A DNA stretch of 64,000 bases from Deltaproteobacteria bacterium (GCA_019912665.1 JAIOIE010000020.1:1-64000); one strand, 5' to 3'. Shown: positions 9,674-18,160, counted from the stretch's first letter. The notes: generated by a model from the sequence alone, not told the origin. Made by a program: numbers and translations.

Positions 9674-10984
9674 TTGGCGGCAATCACTCCGAACATAAGC
9701 AAGGTACCGGAGCTCAACCGCCGCATACTCATAACTTTAGCGATGCTGGCCGTCTTCCGGATAGGGGTCTTCATCCCTACGCCCGGTGTGGACAGCGAGG
9801 CGCTGGCCGGGTTTTTCAGGGCCACGAGCGGCACCCTACTCGATTTCGCCACCATGTTCACCGGGGGCGCGCTCGAGCGCTTTTCCATTTTCGCGCTGGG
9901 CATAATGCCCTACATAAGCGCCTCCATCATCATCCAGCTCCTGACGGCCGTTGTCCCGCACCTTGAGAAGCTCCAGAAAGAGGGCGAGCCCGGCAAAAAG
10001 GTCATAACCCAGTACACGCGCTACTCGACCATCGGCCTGAGCATAATCCAGAGCCTAATGATAGCCGTGGGACTGGAGTCGATGAGGGGACCGGCCGGGG
10101 AGCAGATCGTGCTCAACCCGGGCTGGGATTTCAGGCTCCTCACTATGATCACCCTGACCACCGGGACATCGTTCCTCATGTGGCTGGGCGAGCAGATTAC
10201 CGAAAGAGGGGTCGGTAACGGCATATCCCTCATCATATTCGTCGGCATAGTGGCCAACATGCCCTCGGCCCTGTACAACACGATACTCCTTGTGCGGGCC
10301 GGGGAGATGAGCCTTTTTGTCATACTCTTCCTGCTGCTCCTCATGGTGGCTGTGGTCGCCTTTATCGTCTTCATGGAGACTGGGCAGAGGAGGATACCGA
10401 TACAGTACCCGAAGAGGGTGGTTGGCCGGAAGGTCATGGGCGGGGGCACGCAGCATTTGCCGCTCAAGGTTAACACCTCAGGCGTCATACCGCCCATATT
10501 CGCGTCCTCGATAATAGTATTCCCGGCAACGGTCGCGAGCTTCATCGAGGTGCCGTACCTGGGCTGGGTCGCCAACAGCATGAACCCGGACGGGTTTCTT
10601 TACAACGTCCTGTATGTCGCGCTCATTATATTTTTCACGTACTTCTACACCGCTATACAGTTCAACCCGAAGGATGTTGCGGAGAACCTGAAGAAGTACG
10701 GCGGTTTCGTCCCTGGAATAAGGCCGGGGGCGAACACGGCGGATTACCTGGACACGGTACTTACGAGGCTCACGTTCTGGGGGGCGCTATATCTCTCGGC
10801 CGTTTGCGTGTTACCCTCGTTCCTGGTCATTGAGTTCAACGCGCCCTTTTACTTCGGAGGCACGGCCCTTCTCATAGTCGTCGGCGTCGCGATGGACACA
10901 GCCCAGCAGATAGAGTCGCACCTCCTTGCAAGGAGTTACGAGGGGCTCCTTAAAAAGGGAAAAATCAAGGGCAGGGGCCTTTAG
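9674..10984 (+). CDS. secY: Protein translocase subunit SecY
   Basis: 436 residues, typical of SecY, with about ten membrane segments. Visible markers are the NRRILITLAMLAVFRIGVFIPTPG first membrane segment, the plug region, the GNGISLIIFVGIVA segment, the QRRIPIQYPKRVVGRK cytoplasmic loop used for ribosome and SecA contact, and PGIRPGANTADYLD. SecY forms the protein-conducting channel of the inner membrane. The start is TTG at 9674, directly after rplO. Confidence 0.97.
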   Translation: MAAITPNISKVPELNRRILITLAMLAVFRIGVFIPTPGVDSEALAGFFRATSGTLLDFATMFTGGALERFSIFALGIMPYISASIIIQLLTAVVPHLEKLQKEGEPGKKVITQYTRYSTIGLSIIQSLMIAVGLESMRGPAGEQIVLNPGWDFRLLTMITLTTGTSFLMWLGEQITERGVGNGISLIIFVGIVANMPSALYNTILLVRAGEMSLFVILFLLLLMVAVVAFIVFMETGQRRIPIQYPKRVVGRKVMGGGTQHLPLKVNTSGVIPPIFASSIIVFPATVASFIEVPYLGWVANSMNPDGFLYNVLYVALIIFFTYFYTAIQFNPKDVAENLKKYGGFVPGIRPGANTADYLDTVLTRLTFWGALYLSAVCVLPSFLVIEFNAPFYFGGTALLIVVGVAMDTAQQIESHLLARSYEGLLKKGKIKGRGL

Positions 10985-10985
10985 C

Positions 10986-11654
10986 ATGAATATCATTTTG
11001 TTGGGGGCCCCGGGCGCTGGCAAGGGCACGCAGGGCAAGAGCCTTTCAGAACGGTTCGGGATACCGCAGATATCGACCGGCGATATCCTCCGCGCAAACG
11101 TTAGGAACAAAACGCAGCTCGGCCTTCAGGCCAGGGAATACATGGACAGGGGCGCGCTCGTCCCCGACGAGATAGTCGTCGGAATGGTCGTGGACCGAAT
11201 CAAGGAGGACGACGCAAGGAGCGGTTCCATACTGGACGGTTTTCCCCGGAATATCGCGCAGGCCAGGGCGCTTGAGGCGACACTCGATTCGCTCGGCAAG
11301 AAGATAGACGCCGTTATAGGCATGGAGGTAGACAGGAAAGAGCTCGTAAGGAGGCTTTCCGGACGGCGCGTCTGCAGGAAGTGCGGCGCGAGCTACCATG
11401 TCATATTCAACCCGCCGGTCAATATCGGCATGTGCGATTCCTGCGGCTCCGAGATCTACCAGCGTGACGACGACAAGGAAGAGACGATAGAGGCCAGGCT
11501 CAAGGTCTACGAAGAGGAGACCCTGCCGCTCGTGCGTTATTATACCGAAAAGGGCCTTTACAGGGGCATAAGCGGGAAGGGGCCGGTTGACCAGATCACA
11601 GAGGCAATCGTGAGCGCCATTGAGCAGGGAAGCGATAATAATAAAGTCTCCTGA
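10986..11654 (+). CDS. adk: Adenylate kinase with Cys4 zinc LID
   Basis: 222 residues from ATG 10986, starting with the P-loop GAPGAGKGTQ. It has DGFPRN, and a LID domain with CRKC...CDSC, which indicates a structural zinc. It interconverts AMP + ATP and 2 ADP. The start was placed 1 bp after secY; an in-frame extension into secY is rejected. Co-location with secY and map is common across bacteria. Its 3' end overlaps map by 35 bp. Confidence 0.96.
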   Translation: MNIILLGAPGAGKGTQGKSLSERFGIPQISTGDILRANVRNKTQLGLQAREYMDRGALVPDEIVVGMVVDRIKEDDARSGSILDGFPRNIAQARALEATLDSLGKKIDAVIGMEVDRKELVRRLSGRRVCRKCGASYHVIFNPPVNIGMCDSCGSEIYQRDDDKEETIEARLKVYEEETLPLVRYYTEKGLYRGISGKGPVDQITEAIVSAIEQGSDNNKVS

Positions 11655-12378
11655 TGAGGTCCGGACCATGCGGGATGCCGGCCGGATTGTGGCCGAGGTC
11701 CTCGAGGTCCTGAAAGAGAAGGTCAGGCCAGGGGCAACCACCCTGGACCTTGATAAGATAGCGGAAGAAGAGACCAGGAAGAGAAGGGCCGTACCCGCCT
11801 TCAAGGGCTACAAGGGATATCCTCACACGCTCTGCACCTCGGTTAACGAGCAGGTAGTGCACGGGATGCCCTCCAAAAGGGTGCTTTTCGAGGGCGACAT
11901 CCTTAGTATCGATTTCGGTGTTCTCTTCAAGGGTTTTTACGGGGACTCCGCGGTTACGCTACCGGTCGGGAAAGTCTCAGATGAGGCGAGCCGCCTCATG
12001 ATGGTGACCGAAGAGGCTCTCGGAAAGGCCATTGATGCTGCCCGCCCCGGAAACAGGCTCGGCGACGTATCAGCGGCGGTCCAGACGCACGTTGAGGCGC
12101 ACGGTTTTTCTGTCGTAAGGGAGTTCGTCGGGCACGGCATCGGCAGGGAGTTGCATGAGCCCCCCCAGGTGCCGAACTTCGGCATACCGGGCCGCGGGAT
12201 AAAGCTAAAGGCCGGCATGGTCTTCGCAATCGAGCCGATGATAAACATCGGGGGCTGGGCCGTAAAGGTCCTGAACGACGGATGGACGGCGGTAACAGCG
12301 GACGGGAGCCTGTCCGCTCATTTCGAGCATATGGTGGCCGTGACGGAGAGCGGGCCGCAAGTGCTCTCCAGTTTATAG
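11620..12378 (+). CDS. map: Methionine aminopeptidase, type I
   Basis: 252 residues, with IIIKSPDEVRTMRDAGRIVAEVL at the start and the metal-binding residues in SIDFGVLFKGFYGDSA, FVGHGIGRELHEPP, FAIEPM and HFEHMVAVTE. It removes initiator Met from nascent proteins. The TTG start at 11620 lies inside adk (35 bp overlap) and is preferred because homologues begin just before IIIKSP; the next ATG (11668) would cut that region. Confidence 0.94.
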   Translation: MSREAIIIKSPDEVRTMRDAGRIVAEVLEVLKEKVRPGATTLDLDKIAEEETRKRRAVPAFKGYKGYPHTLCTSVNEQVVHGMPSKRVLFEGDILSIDFGVLFKGFYGDSAVTLPVGKVSDEASRLMMVTEEALGKAIDAARPGNRLGDVSAAVQTHVEAHGFSVVREFVGHGIGRELHEPPQVPNFGIPGRGIKLKAGMVFAIEPMINIGGWAVKVLNDGWTAVTADGSLSAHFEHMVAVTESGPQVLSSL

Positions 12379-12393
12379 CAGGAACGAGGGGGA

Positions 12394-12612
12394 ATGGCAA
12401 AGGAAGAACCGATACAGGTAGAGGGGACAGTCATCGAGACCCTGCCGAACGCGATGTTCAGGGTGGAGCTCGAGAACGGGCACAAGGTCCTCGCGCATGT
12501 CTCGGGGAAGATGAGGATGCATTTCATAAAGATACTGCCCGGAGACAAGGTCACGGTAGAGCTTTCTCCCTACGACCTCACCAGGGGCAGGATTACATAC
12601 AGGGCCAAGTAG
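12394..12612 (+). CDS. infA: Translation initiation factor IF-1
   Basis: 72 residues, the exact family length, with an S1/OB fold: [42 protein letters not shown] and [17 protein letters not shown]-1 blocks the A site during initiation. A GAGGGGG sequence precedes the ATG. It follows map by 15 bp. Confidence 0.98.
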   Translation: MAKEEPIQVEGTVIETLPNAMFRVELENGHKVLAHVSGKMRMHFIKILPGDKVTVELSPYDLTRGRITYRAK

Positions 12613-12633
12613 TTAAACAAAGCGAGGATTGAG

Positions 12634-12747
12634 ATGAAGGTAAGAAGCTCGGTAAAAAAAATTTGCGCCAAGTGCAAGATCATAAAAAGGAGCGGTGTAG
12701 TCCGCGTGGTCTGCACAAACCCCAAGCATAAACAGAGGCAGGGCTAA
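12634..12747 (+). CDS. rpmJ: 50S ribosomal protein L36, zinc form
   Basis: A 37-residue frame from ATG 12634 to TAA 12745-12747 reads [18 protein letters not shown] and ends [11 protein letters not shown]. This is the C+ L36 with the CxxC...C...H zinc ligands. It lies in its standard place between infA and rpsM. It is short, but the sequence is unmistakable. Confidence 0.95.
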   Translation: MKVRSSVKKICAKCKIIKRSGVVRVVCTNPKHKQRQG

Positions 12748-12783
12748 GGCCCTTCTGCGTTTTTCTTTCAAAGGAGGAAGAAG

Positions 12784-13158
12784 TTGGCAAGGATCGCGGG
12801 TGTAGACCTTAAAAAGAATAAAAGGATAGATGTGGCGCTGACCCAGATCTACGGCATAGGCCAGGCCTCTTCGAGGAAGATACTCGAGAGGGCCGGGGTC
12901 GAGTCCTCGATAAAGGTCCAGGACCTCACCGAGGCCCAGGTCGCGACCATAAGGAAGGTCATAGACGGAGAGTTCAAGGTGGAGGGCGATCTCAGGAAAG
13001 AGGTCTCCATGCACGTCAAGATGCTCACAGACATGGGTTCCTACAGGGGGATACGCCACAGGAAAAACCTTCCGGTACACGGCCAGAGGACCCACACGAA
13101 CGCCCGTACAAGGAAGGGCCCGAGGAAGGGTGTGGTAGCCGCAAGGAAGACCGAATAG
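12784..13158 (+). CDS. rpsM: 30S ribosomal protein S13
   Basis: 124 residues from TTG 12784 with AAGGAGGAAG upstream. Markers are [24 protein letters not shown] and the C-terminal [26 protein letters not shown]13 contacts S19, the P-site tRNA and the 50S head bridge. It is the first gene of the alpha operon segment. Confidence 0.97.
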   Translation: MARIAGVDLKKNKRIDVALTQIYGIGQASSRKILERAGVESSIKVQDLTEAQVATIRKVIDGEFKVEGDLRKEVSMHVKMLTDMGSYRGIRHRKNLPVHGQRTHTNARTRKGPRKGVVAARKTE

Positions 13159-13201
13159 TGCCCCTGAAATAATACTGGATTTCAATACTGATTCCGGGGC
13201 A
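13159..13201 (+). other. Imperfect hairpin between rpsM and rpsK
   Basis: TGCCCCTGAA (13159-13168) can pair with TTCCGGGGCA (13192-13201), ten pairs with one mismatch, around a 23-base loop. It begins directly after the rpsM stop and has no U-tract. It lies in an unusually long (167 bp) gap inside the alpha operon, so it may be a processing, pausing or ribosomal-protein binding site. The function is not established. Confidence 0.4.
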
Positions 13202-13325
13202 TAATATCTGTTTGCGGTTGCCCTCGGGCCGTACATAATAAGCCAGCGTGACGGAAGCGAACCGGCCGTCGCTGAATGCCCATAAGTCGATAATATTTTT
13301 GAATAGCCAGTTTCGGAGGAGTTAA

Positions 13326-13700
13326 ATGGCAAAGGCCAAAAAGGAAAAAAGGTCCGTATCCAGGGGGGTCGCCCACATAAAGTCCACCTTCAACAACACG
13401 ATCGTGACCATCACCGACCCCGCAGGGAACGTGATCGCATGGTCGAGCTGCGGCGGGCAGGGCTTCAAGGGCTCGAGGAAGGGCACCCCGTTCGCCGCCC
13501 AGGTTGCGGCCGAAACGGCGGCCAGGAAGGCGATGGACAGCGGCGTCAAGACCGTCGAGGTCTTCATAAACGGCCCCGGCGCCGGCAGGGAAGCGGCGCT
13601 CCGTGCGCTCCAGGCTGCCGGGTTCAGCATAAGCCTCATAAGGGACGTAACGCCGCTTCCGCACAACGGTTGCAGGCCCCCGAAGAGGCGCAGGGTATAA
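13326..13700 (+). CDS. rpsK: 30S ribosomal protein S11
   Basis: 124 residues with [40 protein letters not shown] and the basic end [18 protein letters not shown]11 forms part of the mRNA exit and E site of the 30S platform. A CGGAGGA lies just before the ATG. Confidence 0.97.
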   Translation: MAKAKKEKRSVSRGVAHIKSTFNNTIVTITDPAGNVIAWSSCGGQGFKGSRKGTPFAAQVAAETAARKAMDSGVKTVEVFINGPGAGREAALRALQAAGFSISLIRDVTPLPHNGCRPPKRRRV

Positions 13701-13759
13701 AAGAAAAAAAGAATTTTGCATATTCGGCGTAAACGCGCCGAGACAATGGAGGATGCAAG

Positions 13760-14389
13760 TTGGCAAGGTATACTGAATCTGTTTGCAAGATCTGCAGGCG
13801 CGAGGGGATGAAGCTCTTCTTCAAGGCCGAGCGCTGCTACACCGACAAGTGCGCTTTCGAGAGAAGGAGCTATGCGCCGGGTCAGCACGGCCAGGCCAGG
13901 AGCAAGGTCTCCGAGTACGCACTGCAGCTCCGCGAGAAGCAGAAGGTCAAAAGGGTATACGGACTCATGGAGTCCCAGTTCAGGACGACTTTCAAGGACG
14001 CTGACAGGTCCAAGGGCATCACGGGCGAGAACCTGATATCGCTTCTCGAGAGCAGGCTCGACAACGTCGTATACAGGCTCGGGATTGGCGGCTCAAGGAG
14101 CGAGGCCAGGATGATGGTGACCCACGGCTACTTCCGCGTGAACGGCAGGAAGGTGGACATCCCGTCCTACAGGGTCAGGCAGAACGATATAATTGAAGTC
14201 ACGGAGAAGAGGAAGAAGGAAGCCAGGATCGCCGATAACCTCAAGGCGGCCGAGAGCAGGCATGGGATACCGGAGTGGCTTTCGCTCGACAAGGACAACC
14301 TCAAGGCCACGGTGACGAGGCCCCCGAGGAGGGAAGACACTACGCTTCCGATGCACGAGCAGCTCATAGTCGAGCTCTACTCCAAATAA
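13760..14389 (+). CDS. rpsD: 30S ribosomal protein S4, zinc (C+) form
   Basis: 209 residues with a zinc-knuckle N-terminus (CKICRREG...CYTDKC), the [10 protein letters not shown] block and an S4-type RNA-binding domain around residues 95-155 ([13 protein letters not shown]...[14 protein letters not shown]). S4 nucleates 30S assembly and can autoregulate the alpha operon. The TTG start at 13760 follows a GGAGG. Confidence 0.97.
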   Translation: MARYTESVCKICRREGMKLFFKAERCYTDKCAFERRSYAPGQHGQARSKVSEYALQLREKQKVKRVYGLMESQFRTTFKDADRSKGITGENLISLLESRLDNVVYRLGIGGSRSEARMMVTHGYFRVNGRKVDIPSYRVRQNDIIEVTEKRKKEARIADNLKAAESRHGIPEWLSLDKDNLKATVTRPPRREDTTLPMHEQLIVELYSK

Positions 14390-14406
14390 TCAGTCCTTAA
14401 GACCTG

Positions 14407-14444
14407 CCGCCGGCGGAGTCTCCGCCGGCGGAAACCCATTTTTT
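14407..14444 (+). terminator. Perfect 11-bp GC hairpin before rpoA
   Basis: CCGCCGGCGGA (14407-14417), a GTC loop, then TCCGCCGGCGG (14421-14431), followed after seven bases by six T residues (14439-14444). This has terminator-like shape but a displaced T-run. It lies between rpsD and rpoA, so it is more likely a partial attenuator or an RNA end-protecting structure than a full stop, since rpoA follows 35 bp later with no obvious promoter. Confidence 0.5.
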
Positions 14445-14479
14445 CAGGTCACTACAATTTAAAAAAGGATGGGTAAACC

Positions 14480-15496
14480 ATGCAGAAAAACTGGCGTGAA
14501 CTTATCAAACCGAAGAAGTTGGAGGTAGAGAAAGACACGCTTACCCCGACATACGGTAAATTCGTCGCCGAGCCGCTGGAGAGGGGCTTCGGCGTGACGA
14601 TAGGCAACGCCCTCAGGAGGATACTCCTTTCCTCGCTACAGGGCGCGGCGATAACATCAGTAAAGATAGACGGCGTACTTCACGAGTTCTCCTCGATCCC
14701 CGGGGTCAAGGAGGACGTTTCCGATATAATACTGAATCTCAAGCAGGTAAAGCTCAAGCTCCACGGCGAGGGGCCCAAGACCCTGAGGATGAAGTCCAAC
14801 GGCGAAGGGGTGCTCACGGCCGGGGACATTATAACAGATCCAACGATAGAGGTACTGAACCCCTCGCAGCACATAGCCACCGTCTCCAAGGACGCGAAGT
14901 TCGACTGCGAACTGGCCGTAAACACCGGGAAGGGATATGTCCCCTCAGAGAGGAACAAGCTCCCCGAGATGCCGATAGGGACCATCCCCATCGACTCGGT
15001 ATTCCAGCCGGTGAGCAGGGTAAATTTCAACGTGACCCACGCAAGGGTAGGGCAGAGGACCGATTATGACAAGCTCGTCCTTGAGGTCTGGACGACCGGC
15101 GCCATAGACCCGCAGAGCGCGGTCGCCGTGGCGGCAAAGGTGCTCAAGGACCAGCTTAGCGTCTTTATAACCTTCGAGGAGACCGAGGAGGCCCCGTCCG
15201 AAAGGGGAGAGGGCAAGCCACAGTTTAATGACAACCTGTTCAAGACCGTGGATGAGCTCGAGCTCTCCGTGAGGTCGGCCAACTGCCTCAAGAACGCCGA
15301 CATAAAATACATCGGCGAAATGGTCCAGAAGACCGAGCAGGAGATGCTCCGCACCAAGAATTTCGGCAGGAAGTCTCTGAACGAGATAAAGGAAATACTC
15401 CGCGGCATGGAGCTGGATTTCGGCATGAAGATCGAGAACTTCCCGTCGAGAAAAGAGCTCGACGCCATGCACTCGGAACACAAGGAAACCGCCTAA
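14480..15496 (+). CDS. rpoA: DNA-directed RNA polymerase alpha subunit
   Basis: 338 residues. The N-terminal dimerisation and assembly domain is marked by GRFV-like GKFVAEPLERGFGVTIGNALRR and SSLQGAAITSVKIDGVLHEFSS. A linker follows, then the C-terminal domain (about residues 255-320) with ELSVRSANCLKNADIKYIGEMV and NFGRKSLNEIKEIL for UP-element and activator contacts. It lies in its usual place between rpsD and rplQ. Confidence 0.98.
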   Translation: MQKNWRELIKPKKLEVEKDTLTPTYGKFVAEPLERGFGVTIGNALRRILLSSLQGAAITSVKIDGVLHEFSSIPGVKEDVSDIILNLKQVKLKLHGEGPKTLRMKSNGEGVLTAGDIITDPTIEVLNPSQHIATVSKDAKFDCELAVNTGKGYVPSERNKLPEMPIGTIPIDSVFQPVSRVNFNVTHARVGQRTDYDKLVLEVWTTGAIDPQSAVAVAAKVLKDQLSVFITFEETEEAPSERGEGKPQFNDNLFKTVDELELSVRSANCLKNADIKYIGEMVQKTEQEMLRTKNFGRKSLNEIKEILRGMELDFGMKIENFPSRKELDAMHSEHKETA

Positions 15497-15508
15497 GGGG
15501 ATTGAGTA

Positions 15509-16084
15509 ATGAGACATAACAGGGACGAAAAGAGGTTCGACAGGAGCTTCAGCCACCTGAAGAGCATGCTCGCCAACATGACGAACGACCTCGTCATGCA
15601 CGGGAGGATAAAGACCACAACCCCAAAGGCAAAGGTCTTGAGGCGCTATGCCGAGAGGATGATAACGCTCGGTAAGAACGGCAGCCTCGCTTCGAGGAGA
15701 AGGGCCATGGCCTTCATGAGGAGCAAGGTGGCGGTCGATAAGCTCTTCTCGGACGTCGCCCCGCAGTACAAGGAGCGGAACGGCGGCTACACGAGGATCT
15801 TGAAGCTGGGCAACCGTCCCGGCGACAACGCCCCGATGTCTTTTATCGAGCTCGTGGAGGGGGCCGCGGCAGCAGCCGAGGCGCAGCAGCCGGCAAAGGC
15901 GGCGAAGAAGACGACAGTAAGGAAGGCAAAGGCTCCGGCCAAGCCGAAGGCGGCTTCAGGCGAGAAGAAGGCAGCCGCAAAGAAAGCGGCCCCGGCCAAG
16001 GCGGCGGAAGGCGCAGACGCTCCCGCAGCCAAACCCAGGGCAAGGAAATCTCCTGCCAAAAAGGCCGAGAAGAAAGAAGAGTAA
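15509..16084 (+). CDS. rplQ: 50S ribosomal protein L17 with long Ala/Lys-rich C-terminal tail
   Basis: 191 residues. The first 118 are a standard L17 core (MRHNRDEKRFDRSFSHLKSML, VDKLFSDVAPQYKERNGGYTRI, NRPGDNAPMSFIELVE). The last 73 are almost entirely Ala, Lys, Pro and Glu with KKA, PAK and AAK repeats, resembling histone H1-like tails. Such tails are known on L17 of some phyla but are absent from the E. coli protein (127 residues). The tail is probably disordered and may bind rRNA. It is the last gene of the superoperon; a strong terminator follows. Confidence 0.95.
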   Translation: MRHNRDEKRFDRSFSHLKSMLANMTNDLVMHGRIKTTTPKAKVLRRYAERMITLGKNGSLASRRRAMAFMRSKVAVDKLFSDVAPQYKERNGGYTRILKLGNRPGDNAPMSFIELVEGAAAAAEAQQPAKAAKKTTVRKAKAPAKPKAASGEKKAAAKKAAPAKAAEGADAPAAKPRARKSPAKKAEKKEE

Positions 16085-16092
16085 GCGCGAGG

Positions 16093-16123
16093 GACGGGGC
16101 TAAAGCCCCGTCTCCTTTTTTTT
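16093..16123 (+). terminator. Rho-independent terminator after rplQ
   Basis: GACGGGGC (16093-16100), TAAA loop, GCCCCGTC (16105-16112), then CTCC and eight T residues (16116-16123). It closes the ribosomal superoperon. Confidence 0.92.
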
Positions 16124-16129
16124 CGGCAT

Positions 16130-16157
16130 TTGATTTCACGCCGAATTCATCTATAAT
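16130..16157 (+). promoter_or_regulatory. Sigma-70 promoter of the HU-family gene
   Basis: A -35 TTGATT (16130-16135), 16 bp spacer and a perfect TATAAT -10 (16152-16157) lie just after the rplQ terminator. Predicted transcription starts near 16164, leaving a leader of about 105 nt before the HU-family ATG at 16270. Confidence 0.75.
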
Positions 16158-16269
16158 TGTGTTAACAAATCCGGGGTGCCCGGCATCCCGGGAGACATAA
16201 GGACCGCAGCCCTGTCTTACCGCCCGCCGGCCCAGACCGGCAAAAAATCCGCAGGAACCGGAGGTGTGT

Positions 16270-16563
16270 ATGTCGAAGTCCATGACCAAGTCGCAGATAG
16301 AGGACCATCTCGCAAGGGAGACGGGCGTTCCCAAGAAATCGGTCAAGGATGTGCTGACCAAGATGGCGGAACTGGCGTACAGCGAAGCCAAGAACCAGTT
16401 CACCGTGCCCGGCTTGGGGAAACTGGTGCTGGTCGACAGGCCTGCCAGGACCGGCAGGAACCCGAGGACCGGCGAAGAGATACAGATACCGGCCAAAAAG
16501 GCCGTGAAGTTCAGGCTCTCGAAGGCATGCAAGGACGAGGTGCTTAAGAGGGCTACGGAATAG
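16270..16563 (+). CDS. HU/IHF-family DNA-binding protein (paralogue 1)
   Basis: 97 residues from ATG 16270, preceded by GGAGGT. The family fold is shown by TKSQIEDHLARETG at the start and the DNA-binding arm FTVPGLGKLVLVDRPARTGRNPRTGEEIQIPAKKAVKFR. The G-x-GKL/RPARTGRNP form is an HU-like clade rather than classical HupB or IHF. It would bend and compact DNA. It has its own promoter and terminator, so it is monocistronic. A close paralogue lies at 47.4 kb. No gene symbol can be assigned safely. Confidence 0.92.
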   Translation: MSKSMTKSQIEDHLARETGVPKKSVKDVLTKMAELAYSEAKNQFTVPGLGKLVLVDRPARTGRNPRTGEEIQIPAKKAVKFRLSKACKDEVLKRATE

Positions 16564-16602
16564 GTCTTTCCCCCGCTAATATAGGTATTATCTGAGGACA
16601 TT

Positions 16603-16638
16603 ATCTCCCTGGAGGACCCTCCAGGGAGATTTTTTTTT
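16603..16638 (+). terminator. Strong terminator after HU gene
   Basis: ATCTCCCTGGAG (16603-16614) and CTCCAGGGAGAT (16619-16630) form a perfect 12-bp stem with a GACC loop, followed by eight T residues. Confidence 0.93.
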
Positions 16639-16721
16639 GCCAACAAGCTTTTCGCGGAAAACGCGCGGACCGGGCGTGGTCCCTCTAGCCGCGTCCGCAA
16701 ATGCGCCAAATCGGGAGGCGC

Positions 16722-17063
16722 TCAGTTCTCGGAGCTCTTGTACCTGTACGACCAGACGATGTTGTCCCTGAAGACGAGCTCGAGGATGGTCACGGACTCC
16801 CTGCTCTTCGCCTCGTTCTCCACTATGCCGCCCATGTATGCCGGGACCTTCTTCTCCTTGAACCTGTAGATCATCCGCTCTTCATTGTTCTCGAAGCTGA
16901 CTTCCGTAGGCGTGCCAAACGCGCCTATGACGGCCTGTCTTGTGGTGGAGCCGGCCTTGATCTCCAGCACCTTCGCCTTGTCTATCTTCGTCCCCTCTGT
17001 CTTCGTGACATTCATGCACCCGGCGAGGAGAACCGCCGCGGCGAGCATCAGTAGTTTTTTCAT
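16722..17063 (-). CDS. Small lipoprotein, SmpA/BamE-like
   Basis: 113 residues with a lipoprotein signal (MKKLLMLAAAVLLAGC, lipobox LAGC at residues 13-16). The following region has the pattern KAKVLEIKAGSTTRQAVIGAFGTPTEVSF, which resembles the SmpA/OmlA (BamE) fold often seen in small outer-membrane-targeted lipoproteins. The residue after Cys is Met, not Asp, which favours outer-membrane sorting where Lol rules apply. The start overlaps the stop of the upstream GGDEF gene (ATGA), so both are co-translated. The exact role is unknown. Confidence 0.75.
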   Translation of the reverse strand: MKKLLMLAAAVLLAGCMNVTKTEGTKIDKAKVLEIKAGSTTRQAVIGAFGTPTEVSFENNEERMIYRFKEKKVPAYMGGIVENEAKSRESVTILELVFRDNIVWSYRYKSSEN

Positions 17064-18160
17064 TTCGTTACCATTCCTCCTTCAGGTTCCTCTTTCCGTG
17101 CCTCGCCGACCCCGTCCCTTGTCCTGTTCTTTACGCGGTACATTGCGTTGTCGGCCTCGTGTATCAGGTCCTCTTTGGTGGCTGCGTCCTCGGGGAACGA
17201 GGCGACGCCGAAACTTGCGGTGAGCTGAAGATTGAGCCCCTCTTCCATAAGGAACACGTGCTCCCTGATCATTTTCCTGAGCTTCTCGGCTACCGTGACT
17301 GCGCTCTTTTTAGGCGTGCCCGGCATCATGATGATGAACTCGTCGCCGCCGTACCTGCACGCCATGTCCACATTCCGGACCATAGAGAGTATGAGCTGGG
17401 CGATCTCCTGGAGGAGCTTGCTGCCCCTCAGGTGCCCGTGCGTGTCGTTCACTTCCTTGAAGTAGTCGAGGTCGAAGAATATCATCGAGAGGTCGTATTT
17501 GAAGCGGCGCGCCCTCTCGACCTCGTACTCGAGCCTCGAGTGAAGGAACCTCGAGTTGTACAGCCTCGTTAGGTCGTCTGTAATGGTGAGTTCCTGGACG
17601 CGGTTGAAGAAGATGGCGTTTTCGATGGCAATTGCTGAATAGTCGGCGAGTGTCGTCAATATGAGGAGGTCGTCCTCTGAGAAGCCGGCCTCGTACTCCA
17701 CCTTGTTTATGAGCTCTATGACCCCCAGGCACTTGCCGCGGGTCACAAGCGGCACGCAGACTATCGACTGCGTGGTGAAGTTTGACATCTCGTCCGCCTT
17801 CTTCGAGAAGCGCGGATCTTTCCCGACGTCCGGAACGAGCAACGGCTTTCTCTCCCTCGCGACCCATCCGGCCACGCCCTCTCCGAGCTTTAGCCTCAGG
17901 TCCTTTATCCTCTCAGAGCCCTTGCCTACGACTATCTCGAACTTGAGCTCATTTGTAGACTCGTCAAGGAGGAGGAGGGACCAGTTCTTGGGATGGAGGA
18001 GCTCGCTAATCTTCTCCATGACGCTATTAAGGACCTCTTTAAGGTCCAGCGAGGAGGTGAGCGCCTTCCCGAGATCGGTAAAGACGGCAAGCTGGAGCCT
18101 TTTCTGTTCAAGCTCCCTTGCTTCCCTTGAATTCAGGTCGCATTTTCCGGGGGTTTCCAT
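17060..18160 (-). CDS. GAF-GGDEF diguanylate cyclase
   Basis: 366 residues from ATG 18160 (an in-frame start at 18217 would add 19 residues). Order: a short predicted helix, a GAF domain (about residues 30-180, with SIVCVPLVTRGKCLGVIELINK), then a GGDEF domain (about 190-350) with DDLTRLYNSRFL, FDLDYFKEVNDTHGH and an intact RYGGDEF catalytic loop. It should make cyclic di-GMP. No membrane segment is visible, so the sensor is cytosolic. No RxxD inhibitory site is evident directly before GGDEF. It overlaps the downstream lipoprotein gene by 4 bp. Confidence 0.92.
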   Translation of the reverse strand: METPGKCDLNSREARELEQKRLQLAVFTDLGKALTSSLDLKEVLNSVMEKISELLHPKNWSLLLLDESTNELKFEIVVGKGSERIKDLRLKLGEGVAGWVARERKPLLVPDVGKDPRFSKKADEMSNFTTQSIVCVPLVTRGKCLGVIELINKVEYEAGFSEDDLLILTTLADYSAIAIENAIFFNRVQELTITDDLTRLYNSRFLHSRLEYEVERARRFKYDLSMIFFDLDYFKEVNDTHGHLRGSKLLQEIAQLILSMVRNVDMACRYGGDEFIIMMPGTPKKSAVTVAEKLRKMIREHVFLMEEGLNLQLTASFGVASFPEDAATKEDLIHEADNAMYRVKNRTRDGVGEARKEEPEGGMVTK

